The position numbers and the translations under genes are program-made. Below, one piece after another: positions 22,194-33,002 of a stretch of 64,000 bases of DNA. Location of the stretch: NCBI RefSeq assembly GCF_003576645.1, contig NC_044919.1:14309750-14373749 (forward strand). Direction: 5' to 3'. The notes beneath the pieces are model-generated. The model was not told where the DNA came from, searched no databases, and saw only the letters and a list, made by a program, of their open reading frames with translations. Position 1 is the first letter of the stretch. Each line of letters starts with the position of its first letter. This stretch comes from Ipomoea triloba. Its lineage: Eukaryota > Streptophyta > Magnoliopsida > Solanales > Convolvulaceae.

Positions 22194-23039
22194 TGAAAAA
22201 GATCGTGAGTCTTGAATTCACAAACTTAAAGATGTCTACTTAATTTTAATCAAATTAAAACTTAAGCAAAAGAATAAATAAACCTGAAACTACGACAACC
22301 AGGATTGTTAACGCAGTTCGGAGCAATACTCCTACATCTGCAGGGCCACTCACGAAAACCCAATCCACTAAGAAAAACAAAGAGTTACAAGAAATAAAGA
22401 TACCAACATCATTCAACAATGGACTACGTTGAGTACAAAATTATTTCTTCAAAACTACGCTTGTGGATGAATTCGTGCAAGCCGATCACCAAGTCTTCAT
22501 AAGCTTGGATGAATTCGTGCAAGCCGATCACCAAGTCTTCATAAGCTTCATGAATAATCTGACCAGTATTCGCAACCTTCAACTTTAATGTTGTAGAACA
22601 AACGAGATAGCCATAATATGATTCCTTCTTAAATTGAGATGTAATAAAATAATATAGCTAGTAGATTTGATCAAATCACTCTCATAATTCCTTCGTAATT
22701 TGTGAAGATCAAATGAATAATAATTCCTCCTTTTATACACAATACCCAATTTGAACTTCTGGCTGCTATTTTCCAAAGGTTAGTTTCCCAACAAAAGCTC
22801 ATCACCATATAATTAAATCTTCCCCATAATAATCGCACAAGCAACGAATAATTCTGATGAAGATCTGTACCAGGTCCTGAGGCAGCTCCAGAAGCAGGTC
22901 CAGGCAGTTTAGAAATTACTTTAAAAAACTTTAAACTTATCCTAATGTGTGTCAAATAATTTGGCCAATAAACTAACATGCACCAATTGAACATTTGAAC
23001 ATTTATAACATTTAATCATGTATCAATTGGACATTTACA
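22194..23039 (-). repeat. 5' LTR of the Sirevirus-type element
   Basis: 846 bp. It differs from its partner mainly by a perfect 42-bp tandem duplication at about 22464-22548 that starts GGATGAATTCGTGCAAGCCG. Part of this LTR reappears at 23920-24126 because of a contig-overlap artefact. Confidence 0.9.
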
Positions 23040-23149
23040 GGTCTTAACAACTTTTCAACTTTTCAGGTGAAAATAAAGGCATGTGATAAGTTGAAGACCG
23101 TTCCACTGAATAAGGGTTAACCTATCCAAAGATTTCTATCCACTCTTCA

Positions 23150-23419
23150 TTACACGAGAATTCTATTAAGCTTTTCTTCTAGCCAAGGCAATGTACATTG
23201 GTGACCTTCAAAGACAAAGTCCACCATCGCGCTCTCATACACCTCTTTCCTAAATCCCCTAAGCTCCATAGGATGCGGTACCCTCCCCATCTTCTCATAT
23301 TCACTCAACATATCATTAAAATCTCCAGAACTCATGGTAAAGAGTTTAAGATAGAAAGGTACCTCAAAAGATTCCATGCATCTCAATGACATTCCCTCTT
23401 CAAGCGGCCATAAGCTCAA
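23150..23419 (-). other. Unrecognised 89-codon open frame (possible gene fragment)
   Basis: It encodes a sequence with normal-looking amino-acid composition (for example MLSEYEKMGRVPHPMELRGF and PWLEEKLNRILV) that I cannot assign to a family. It has no visible splice partners, and no promoter was identified. It may be an exon fragment caught in repeats or chance. The same frame appears at 24237-24506 through the contig-overlap artefact. Confidence 0.25.
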
Positions 23420-23700
23420 TGACTCCCCACCAAGGGCCCTCTACATCTAAGCTCAACTTTACACCAATATGATTCCTCGAGAAACCCTTAACCTCCCCTT
23501 TTCCAAAGTAGCGCTAAACCCCACTCCTCCCCTTACACTCAATGGCTAGACACCCTTCAAAACTAAACTATCTTTATTTTGATCAACTCTACTTTATTTT
23601 TATTGCAAAACATTTTACACATAATAATAATAATAATAATAATAATAATCTACAAGTTAGGGTTCTAACGGGAAGAAAAACATTATAAAGCTTCTGATGG

Positions 23701-23854
23701 CGAGTTGTATACTATGAAAGCCAAAAGACCTCATCCTAATCAGAGTTATATACTATATGAAAGCCAAAAGCCAACACCCCTACTAGGGATTGAACTTGTG
23801 ACCTCTCACTTAGGAGGACCACAACTATACAATTTGACCATAAAGTCTTTGGCA

Positions 23855-23860
<6 letters not shown>
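23701..23860 (-). repeat. Possible tRNA-derived SINE, minus strand
   Basis: The minus strand contains GAGAGGTCACAAGTTCAATCCC, read as the end of an anticodon arm plus a B-box-like T-arm. It is flanked by a ~48-bp direct repeat of the phrase ACTATGAAAGCCAAAAG and by an (AT)n run. No target duplication was established. It recurs at 24788-24947 by artefact. Confidence 0.3.

Positions 23861-23918
<58 letters not shown>
23859..23918. repeat. (AT)n microsatellite ending at a gap N
   Basis: About 30 AT units running into the single N at 23919. The same run recurs at 24946-25005, where it continues into unique sequence. Confidence 0.9.
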
Positions 23919-23919
23919 N

Positions 23920-24941
23920 TCGCACAAGCAACGAATAATTCTGATGAAGATCTGTACCAGGTCCTGAGGCAGCTCCAGAAGCAGGTCCAGGCAGTTTAGA
24001 AATTACTTTAAAAAACTTTAAACTTATCCTAATGTGTGTCAAATAATTTGGCCAATAAACTAACATGCACCAATTGAACATTTGAACATTTATAACATTT
24101 AATCATGTATCAATTGGACATTTACAGGTCTTAACAACTTTTCAACTTTTCAGGTGAAAATAAAGGCATGTGATAAGTTGAAGACCGTTCCACTGAATAA
24201 GGGTTAACCTATCCAAAGATTTCTATCCACTCTTCATTACACGAGAATTCTATTAAGCTTTTCTTCTAGCCAAGGCAATGTACATTGGTGACCTTCAAAG
24301 ACAAAGTCCACCATCGCGCTCTCATACACCTCTTTCCTAAATCCCCTAAGCTCCATAGGATGCGGTACCCTCCCCATCTTCTCATATTCACTCAACATAT
24401 CATTAAAATCTCCAGAACTCATGGTAAAGAGTTTAAGATAGAAAGGTACCTCAAAAGATTCCATGCATCTCAATGACATTCCCTCTTCAAGCGGCCATAA
24501 GCTCAATGACTCCCCACCAAGGGCCCTCTACATCTAAGCTCAACTTTACACCAATATGATTCCTCGAGAAACCCTTAACCTCCCCTTTTCCAAAGTAGCG
24601 CTAAACCCCACTCCTCCCCTTACACTCAATGGCTAGACACCCTTCAAAACTAAACTATCTTTATTTTGATCAACTCTACTTTATTTTTATTGCAAAACAT
24701 TTTACACATAATAATAATAATAATAATAATAATAATCTACAAGTTAGGGTTCTAACGGGAAGAAAAACATTATAAAGCTTCTGATGGCGAGTTGTATACT
24801 ATGAAAGCCAAAAGACCTCATCCTAATCAGAGTTATATACTATATGAAAGCCAAAAGCCAACACCCCTACTAGGGATTGAACTTGTGACCTCTCACTTAG
24901 GAGGACCACAACTATACAATTTGACCATAAAGTCTTTGGCA

Positions 24942-25005
<64 letters not shown>
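23920..25005. repeat. Second copy of 22833-23918 (probable unmerged contig overlap)
   Basis: From the base after the N, the sequence restarts inside the Sirevirus LTR (equivalent to 22833) and repeats about 1086 bp, including its target duplication, the 89-codon frame and the AT run. The copies appear identical. A real duplication would hardly start exactly at an N, so this is best read as an assembly artefact. Confidence 0.88.
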
Positions 25006-25009
<4 letters not shown>

Positions 25010-25110
25010 TTTTTTGAATACTATTAACTCTATTACAATGCAGTATCTGTTCATAACTACTTTCTCAACCTATTGAAGCACAAGAGTAAGTATTGCCTCC
25101 ACTGAGGCTC
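25006..25110 (-). repeat. 5'-truncated SINE, minus strand
   Basis: A T-run at 25007-25015 is the poly(A) tail of a minus-strand SINE whose body matches, with differences, the SINE at 31483-31635 (shared phrases GAACAGATACTGCATTGTAA and GCCTCAGTGGAGGC). The homology stops at the B box (GGTTCGAGCC), so the head is missing. Confidence 0.7.
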
Positions 25111-25199
25111 GAACCTATTTAAGTATACTAATATTGAAAATAATCAAAATTATCAAAATTCCTATGTCAACAACTTAAAAAAAATACATATGCATTTAA

Positions 25200-25630
25200 A
25201 AATTAATTATCAAAAAAATTTAAAAAATATATAATTTCATTAGTTATATTGTCTCTATTATCTATAATAAAAATTATTCATTATCAAAAAATTAAAAAAG
25301 AGATATAATTTTATTAGTTATATTACCTTTATTTTCTACCATGCAAAGATTCTTTACCTTCAAATTTATTAATCAATTATATTCACTACATTATTTATTG
25401 TCTTCTTTTTATACTATGTTGTAATAAAATACTATGTATCAAAGTTAATTATAATACAAAATAATGTTATATATTTATTTACCAAGTATTCTATTAATAA
25501 CATAGAAAAAAATTTAAAAATAATTTGAAGCCAACCATATTAACTACTTGGGGGGGATTTTTTGACAAAGAAAGCATTCAAATAACTCAATAAATTGAAG
25601 CGGGAAACTACCCCGTAATATTTTTTGGAC
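25200..25630 (+). mobile_element. Diverged fragment of the Helitron family seen at 36-48 kb
   Basis: The phrases TTTCATTAGTTATATTGTCT, AAAATAATGTTATATATTTA and TTGAAGCGGGAAACTACC occur in the same order as in the right arm of the Helitron region (for example 41955-42405). Both ends are missing and divergence is considerable. Confidence 0.6.
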
Positions 25631-25659
25631 TACATCATAGTTGTTCACTTTAAATTTAT

Positions 25660-26054
25660 AACTTCATGTTCAGAATTTCATAATTTCATGTTCACAATTT
25701 CATAATTTCATGTTTACAATTTCATAGCTTTACGTTCACAATTTCATAACTCTATGTTCACAAGTTTATAACTCTATGTTCACAATTTCATAATTCTATG
25801 TTCACAATTTCATAACTCTATGTTCAATAGTATCAAAACCCTATGTTCAATAGTATAACACAATTTTTGAATCTATATAATAAAATTGTGAATAGAGTTC
25901 AAAAGTTGTGAATATTGAATAATGTAATTTTGTATATTGAGATTTAAAATTGTGAATATGGAGTTTTAAAATTGTGAATATAAAATTCTAAATTTGTGAA
26001 CATAAACTCAGGTTCACCTTGTAAGGTGGAGCCGGGCCCATAGCATAATTTGCC
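25660..26054. mobile_element. Probable MULE-type MITE with a 24-bp internal array
   Basis: Around 25668-25860 a ~24-bp phrase (ATGTTCACAATTTCATAACT) is repeated about eight times. The right end, TAGCATAATTTGCC at 26041-26054, matches the right end of the better-defined element at 42614-43251 and is likewise preceded by an imperfect palindrome around GGTTCACCTTGTAAGGTGG. The left end is not clear. Confidence 0.45.
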
Positions 26055-26830
26055 CGTTTCGGCCTTTTGGGTCAAAGGTTATGAGTTCAATAAACTAGCC
26101 CAATAGGCAACTACAAATTTATATTTTCAAAAGCTTGGGCTGAAAGTGCGGTTAACAATGCTGAATTTAAAGGTTTGTGCTTTTGCAAAGTACTACTAGT
26201 TGGTTTGAATTTTGGCAAATTAAGAATCTTTTTAAGAGTGCAAATCAAGGCCGATGAAATTTTAGAAATTCAATTTTCAAAAATAAATAAATAAAATTTG
26301 AAAAATCTTAGAATAAATGCATGAAAATGTCTATAGTTTCAAAACAATGGGTCATTTCTTGTCCACAAAAAAGTAAAAAATTTTCGTCCATAGTCCAACC
26401 CAACAAAATAGTGACAACCCATTAAGTGGGAGGATCAGTGCCTAGTATTCACAAAAAAACTTTCACATTGCAGTTGTTAGGGTTCTATCCAATGTCCGAC
26501 CACAATATGGCAATTTCTTGATTTTGTGAATTGGTGGTTTAGAATCAAGATAAATCGAATTAAGATAACATTTAAAATGGCTACATAGAAAAATTTAACA
26601 TTGATTCTTTTTTTTTTTTAATCGTCAATTTGTTAATCCAAAAACTAATATATACAAAATCACTAGGAATATGTCTCAAGCTTAAGAGAAATCCACTCAA
26701 AATCAACAAGCGTCTAGGTAAGAAAGTCATAATTTTGCCAACACTTAGACTAAGCACAAATTAAACTCCTAAGCTTCAAAAAATTATATTTTGTTATAAT
26801 AAACTCATTAGCTCAAACATGATTAGGAAA
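26055..26830. other. Intergenic, nothing recognised
   Basis: AT-rich, no gene or bounded repeat seen. Confidence 0.45.
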
Positions 26831-26832
26831 TT

Positions 26833-29800
26833 TGCAGAGAGAAAGATAAAGATAAAGCAAGAGAATCATTATTTGTTATTATATTCATCTCCTTCAAATG
26901 ATCCAAGAGTAGAGACATATATATAATACAATGGGTATAATGATATACATAATGAATTAATAAATGCATCGGTTACATTGGTTACATATGTTACAAATAA
27001 TGTAATAATGTTCACCATCAATTCTGCTTTATAACACTCCCATTTGGACATTATTTGGCCACACTCTTGTCTCGTTAAAAAAAAAAAAACTTGCTAGAAA
27101 AACCCTGTGGGAAAAACGTATACAATAAAAGAGTGCAAGGTATCATATAAAATATATTCATGCCTCGTTAAAAACTTCACTAGGAAAACCACGCGGGAAA
27201 AACCTAGTTGAAGAAAAGAGTACATGATATTTATGAAATCATATATAGTACTGGTTGTCTCATTAAAAACATTAACTTAAGAAAATTCTGTGAAAAAAAC
27301 TTAGTTAAGGAAAAAAGAGTACAACAAAAAACCTTTAGGGCATAATCTTCAGAATGTTGGGGTTGGTCTATTTAAGTATTTATTTGCAATGCCTCCCCCT
27401 TATTAATGTTATTATGTCATACACTCATACTAATGTCTCGTTAAAAACCACACTAGAAAAACCCTGTGGAAAAGAATCTAGTGAGGAAAAGAGTACATGG
27501 TATGCATATATTTATATATTGCAAAAGAGTAACCCTGATATTCCTCTTAAGACCCAATCTTCAGGATTGTCTGAAGTAAATTTACTCTCCATCTCCCTCT
27601 AAAGATAATAATCTTCAAGTTCTATATGGTTTTAAAGTTTCAATAAGTTGTAGAGAAGAGATATGGCACAATCTTCAGGATTGTCTTTAGGATTTGATTA
27701 TATTCTTAATGAGCTCATATGGACTGATGAAATTACTTATTATATTTTTGTTGTTCACCCTGAAATTAAACTACGCATATCAATCTTATGGATATTTTGT
27801 AGGTAGGGATTTCAATGAACACAAATTTGTCAATCGAGCAAATCTTTTAAACAAATATTTTATCATTCTCTTCTGGAGGATATGATTAGGCTATAGGTAA
27901 CAATAAATTGTAACAATATATTTTCATCCTTCCTTCTTGGGGAGAAAATCATATCTACTCAATTTATTGACATGTAGGAAAGATCGTAGTTTAGTAACTT
28001 TACTTCTTTTGTGATTGCGAAAATCCATCAGGGATATAAGTAATCAACTTATAAAATATGATTACATATCTAATTTATTTACTACTAGTTTTATTTGAAT
28101 AGCAAAATATAATGTCATGATCAATATTGGGTTTCTACGAAAACCCTCAACTATCTTTATATTTCTTTGTATTCTCATAACACCTTCTGGTGTATATATT
28201 TCTTTAGTGAGTTTTGATTTGTATATCTTAATTGCTCTTTTCTAAAGCAGTTAGCACGCTTCGTGCGTTAAACTATTGTTTTAATTTATGGATCCAGATT
28301 TTAAGTATTCATAAGCAATAGAGGCAAAATATGTTGTCGACAACTGTAACTATTTTGTAAATATTTTTATACACATGGTATTTTTGTATCAACCAAATAG
28401 ATGACATTTCCCAAGGGTATTTTGAAATTGGTTGTTCCGCTTCCCCAACATTTTATTTATTTGGTGCACCTACAATTTTACTGGGGATTTTCGCCTTCCA
28501 AACGAATATCTTCAAGATAAAATTTTATGTTCCAAGAGTGATGGAATTTCTACACTAGATCTAGTTTTTGCAAATTCTTAAATTGATAAATTTCCTATGC
28601 TTCCGGCATAAAGGAAATCGGTAGGAAAATTTAGTCATATTTGGGGATTTCAATAATATTTCTATGGACTTAGTCACTCCTTGATATTTCTAGCAGATTT
28701 TTGTTCAATTTTTGAATTTCTGGTTCAATAAAACTAGTACATGAGTTTGAAAATCTTTTTCATTTTTATAAAAATTCGGACTCAAATCTCCCCCTAATGC
28801 CGAGAAATGATCTTATAATATGTTATGCAATCAATGTTCCTTTTGATATCTCATTAATAGCCCGCAATGATACATCATTGTGGTGATATAAGGAAAGGAA
28901 TGGTTGCATAAAAAAATGTTTAACGCAGATAGGGAAATGCATGCATGGTGTTGAACCACGTACTAGGTGTTTGTGATATGTAGTGGATAATCATAGTGGG
29001 TTCTCAATTTTGGAGGTCCCCAAAATAGATATATTTCCTCCATAATTGCTTAACTTGCCTTCCGAACAAAGCTCTATTAAGAGTTAGATTTAGAGCTTTG
29101 GTTAAAAAATATGATATTCATTGCATATATCAAATGGTTTCATGAGATTTAGAGAAAAAAATTAAAGTACTCAACATACAATGTTGTATGGAGTGAATTG
29201 AACTTGATTGAAAAATAATTTTCATCTATCAATCATGTTCTCTAAAAACTAAAACATCAATTGGATGTATGTCATATATTATCTTAAACAAATTGCAATA
29301 GTAAATATCATATAGTGATACAATCATGCACACAATGGCAATATTAGATAATTATAAAATATTGTCTTGGAGAAAAAAAATCTTATATGGCCTCTGTAAG
29401 ACGGTTGTCAAATGATTGTAGGGCCATCTCAGGATCTTATCTACTGTTGGTAATTTGCCAATGTCATCTTTCTCCGGTTAGATAAGGATAGCCAAAATAT
29501 CTTAGATTTATGTTACAGAAAAAATGCAATAAAGAAAATCATAAATTAAAGATATTGCCTTCTTAACATAACTGATATTTCAATATTAATATTGAAATTA
29601 TGGCAAAATGGGCCATAAATCCATGTATTTGAATATGCAATAAGTAGGCATAAATAGCCCCATTGAAAGCTAAAAAGAGAGGAAGAATAATTCTTGATTT
29701 ATGACATATTTTATTCCCATTTCTTATCACAATGGGATTTTAATAGATCAAACCATTTTAATACATGGGTTACAGTAATATTAACCTATCAAAAGTATAT

Positions 29801-30530
29801 ATATAGACAAAAATAATACTTCAATATCTATATACTTTTCAAATATTGAAAATTTCAACTTTAAGTTAATATAAAAGGTTTCAATATCATCTTCATAATA
29901 AGTGACTCGAAAAAAAGGTGCAAGTTCTAACAATATTAAAATCATATTATTTTTCTTGCAACTTAAAATTTAAGCAAATCAAATTGCATAATCTAAATCG
30001 GAATATTATGCATGAACACACTCTCAAAGTAAAAGAATGAATATATACCAAATATTAATATTCAACCATCATGAGCATCAAAATTCAAAACAATTATGTG
30101 ATACAATTAATTTGATTACATATTATCATCAAAAGCAAACTAAAAAATTGCTCTTGTAAGATAGTACATATTACTATGAAGAATAAGAAAGCAATTTGTA
30201 ACACAACAATAATTTGTCACTTAATTGGCAGTAGTGCACCCACCATACGATGTATGTGGTGATCACATCAAAAAAGTTTGCCACAAGATTATATATTTTG
30301 ATAAAACTTTCTAATTCTGGGCATCGATTGGATACAAATAGCAAATTGACAACAAACATAACTAGTTGGCACATCTCCATTACGATCCTACTAGTATTTT
30401 TATACAAAACGAAAAATTACCCCCTAGTATTTTTATACAAAACGAAAAATTACCCCAGCATATGCTTTATTATTAAACTACAAAATCAAAATTTTGATGC
30501 AAATAAAATAAACTAGAATTAGAGCTAGCA
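26833..30530 (-). repeat. Debris of an LTR retroelement (3' LTR-like end plus non-coding interior)
   Basis: On the minus strand a purine-rich phrase ending AAATGGGAG (about 27038-27046) is followed by TGTTATAAAGCAG, as a polypurine tract followed by an LTR start would be. To its right, four irregular repeats of CTCGTTAAAAAC...GAAAAACCCTGTGG...AAAAGAGTAC lie between 27063 and 27520, then phrases AATCTTCAGGATTGTCT at 27555 and 27669. Such strings are common in the 3' untranslated parts of plant retrotransposons. No gag or pol is left and the second LTR was not found, so boundaries are approximate. Confidence 0.4.
30384..30455. repeat. 34-bp perfect tandem duplication
   Basis: The block starting CTAGTATTTTTATACAAAAC is present twice head to tail, with no visible difference. 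Confidence 0.85.
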
Positions 30531-31470
30531 AAACCGCCGGTAGTATGACAAAAATGAAGAGAAGAAGCTAAGTTAGTTGTTTTTAGGTGTAACCCAGGAT
30601 TTTCACTGTTGGACACCGCGATTAATTCTATCGCTAAATTGTAGGTACCTCTAAGAGTTGGACAACTGACTTAGAAATTTAAAACTGTTCCATATCCAAA
30701 GCTAAGCTAGTTGTTGGTTACGTTTATCCCATTCCCATGCCGGCATTAACGTAACATCCATCGCCATGATTCCTACACCATCCATGAAAACAACAGCTTA
30801 ATTGTCTTCAACGTTAGTTGTGTTATGTAATTGTATTTGTTTATAATAAAAAGTACCAAGAAATAAAATTATGGTTTTGGTGGTCGCTAGCTAGCTAGAA
30901 TTGAAGTCCTACGTACTGCTTAGCTTATGCGTGAGGTTAGAGCAATTGTGATGTGCCTATTGAAGTTTGTTTTTTGAAATGTATTTGTGGGGTCATCTAA
31001 TCAACAACTTGTATATATATGTTTGTCGTTCAACAAATCAGGATGAAAAATAAATGGGAAAAAAATATTTTTTATTCTCTCAATTATTTCTTATTAATTG
31101 TTTTAGTCCATGACTTTTTACCGTTACAGTATACTTTCATAATTCTTATAAAAAGTTACAATTTTAACCTCAGGAGTAACAAAACTATTGAACTCTATTA
31201 AAATTTTACTTATTAAATTGATACTTTAAAATTTATTATATGTATTTTTTATATAAAACTTTTTCAATTTTGGTATTTAATATGCAAATTAAAGTAGAGA
31301 ATTAACAACTTGTTAAAATCAAGTTTTTTTTTATTACAAATAAAATATTGAGACAAAAAATATTATAGTTAAAAATTATTTAAAATACCTTTGTACTAAG
31401 TAAAATTTTAATAGAATTTAATAGTTTTGATATTCCAAAGGTTAATAGTGTAACATGTTTATTGTTTTAA
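30531..31470. other. AT-rich intergenic stretch
   Basis: No gene recognised. Short simple repeats only (GCTAGCTAGCTAG near 30885). Confidence 0.45.
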
Positions 31471-31482
31471 AGAGTTTGGGAG

Positions 31483-31635
31483 TTTGGGGGTCCGGTGTAC
31501 ACTCCCATGTGGAAGGGAGTGGGTTCGAGCCTCAGTGGAGGCATCTGTTGACTCTTTGTGCTTCAGTAGGTTGAGAAAGTAGCTATGAACAGATACTACA
31601 TTGTAATCAAGTCAGTAGAACTCAAAAAAAAAAAA
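31483..31635 (+). mobile_element. SINE with 12-bp target-site duplication
   Basis: The body carries a B box GGGTTCGAGCCTC at about 31530, ends in a run of A, and is flanked by AGAGTTTGGGAG at 31471-31482 and 31636-31647. This is a complete tRNA-derived SINE of about 150 bp. A second, truncated family member is at 25006-25110. Confidence 0.82.
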
Positions 31636-32109
31636 AGAGTTTGGGAGTATATTACAACTATAAAAAGTTAAAGACAAAAACAAATAATAAGGAATAATTG
31701 AGGAACTAAAAAAGCATTTTTTTTTCAATAAAAACAAAAGAAAATTTTTCCTACAATTTATCTATTTTTTTTTTTTACAATTTTAAAGTATTTCGAGACT
31801 TACTTTTTGTATGGATAGCGTATTCAAATTTCAATTTGATCATATGAGCTCAACAGAAAGAAAAAAAAAAACTTAGTATTAATCTAAGATTAATGTATTT
31901 CTCTTAAAATTTTTGATTATTGGTTCCCTTTCTTAATAATCCAATATTCCAATGTATCTTTCTTCACAGTTTTAAAATATCTTTGAAATTTCAATTCATT
32001 AAACAAGTAATTTTTTTTTTAATTTAAATATTTAGGTTTTATATACATAACTTAAACTTTCCCATAATTTTATTATTTTTATTTTTTAACTTGCAACACG
32101 ATGAATTGT

Positions 32110-32500
32110 TTTTTAGGGTGAGTCTCTTCTGAGACCATCTCACGGAGATGGGTCATATCAAGATCAAAATGTAATACTAATCAGAAATAAATTGTTTGTT
32201 ATTTATAAGGGAAAGTGTAATACTTTTGAGGAAAAATGAAATATTTTTAAATAAAATGTAATATTTAAAAGAGTTGAATAGTTACATGTGAGAAAAAGGT
32301 GTAATACTATCTAGGGATAAATCATAAATTGATTGATTGTTGCTAGCTTATGAGAGAAATTGTAATACTTATGAAGAAAATGTAATACTTTTAAATCAAA
32401 ATATAATATTAGGGGTTGAAGAGTTACTTATGAGAAAAATTATATTACTTATGAGAGAAAGTGTAATACTTATGAAAAACTTAAGCCGTACGTTCACGGG
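32110..32500. repeat. Irregular array of GTAATACTT-type motifs
   Basis: The phrase TGTAATACTT or a close variant occurs about nine times, usually with GAGAAAA-type spacers. The region begins near TGAGACCATCTCACGGAGAT, which resembles the start of some plant MITEs, but no inverted end was matched. Confidence 0.45.
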
Positions 32501-32765
32501 TGATTTTGCCTTCTTTTAAAAAAAAATCTTTTGATTCAATAAATATATTATATAACTCATGATATATGCAATACCTTATATTACATAAATATAATTGTTA
32601 TAATACAACAATATAATTACAATACTTCAAGCTAATGAAAACACCTCATACACAAAAGAGTTTCATTTGAACTCTTGATCTTTTTTTTTTTTTTTCTTTT
32701 TTTTTTTTTGAAATTAAAAGGAACTCTTGATTTTTAATTTCCAAAAGTTAAAAAATTCCACATTA

Positions 32766-32992
32766 AACCAACTTGATTGGCGTGAGTGGCCGTGTGCACT
32801 CTCGTCCCTTAAGAGAGGTCGGGAGTTTGAAACCCCTCTTGTATGGAAAAACTTTACCAATTTGGCCAGCACTTTGTCCCTTAATTGACTGGCCTGGTGC
32901 GAACGAGGATTAGTCTGAGTATGGTACGAGTTTAAAGGTACCTCCTACAGTTAAGACCTGCTAAGGATACCTCGTGGTCTGAGAAAAAAAAA
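32766..32992 (+). mobile_element. SINE, about 225 bp, with target duplication
   Basis: A head with A-box-like GGCGTGAGTGGCC and B-box-like GGGAGTTTGAAACCC is followed by a body (GGCCAGCACTTTGTCCCTTA) and a poly(A) end. Flanks ATTCCACATTA (32755-32765) and ATTCACATTA (32993-33002) are nearly identical, consistent with an older target duplication. Confidence 0.75.
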
Positions 32993-33002
32993 ATTCACAT
33001 TA

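Larger units (their letters stand above)
17758..23039 (-). mobile_element. Sirevirus-type Copia element coding for gag only (TR-GAG-like)
   Basis: LTRs at 17758-18561 (804 bp) and 22194-23039 (846 bp) start TGAAAAAGAT and end GGACATTTACA, with a 5-bp target duplication GGTCT at 17753-17757 and 23040-23044. The minus-strand primer-binding site TGGTATCAGAGC lies at 22180-22191. The LTRs differ by about five substitutions plus a 42-bp tandem duplication present only in the right one. The interior has a gag gene with two CCHC knuckles in the style of Sireviruses (CYECEGFGHVQAEC) but no protease, integrase, RT or RNase H. The gag-to-LTR interval carries several polypurine tracts (plus-strand TCCCCCT phrases at about 18565, 18934, 18951, 19105, 19122 and 19405), a known Sirevirus habit. 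Mobilisation would need enzymes from a related element. Confidence 0.88.

Noticed and set aside
25668..25860. CRISPR-like regular direct repeats
   Set aside because: The context is plant nuclear DNA, the units are contiguous without unique spacers, and no cas genes exist; it is a MITE-associated array.
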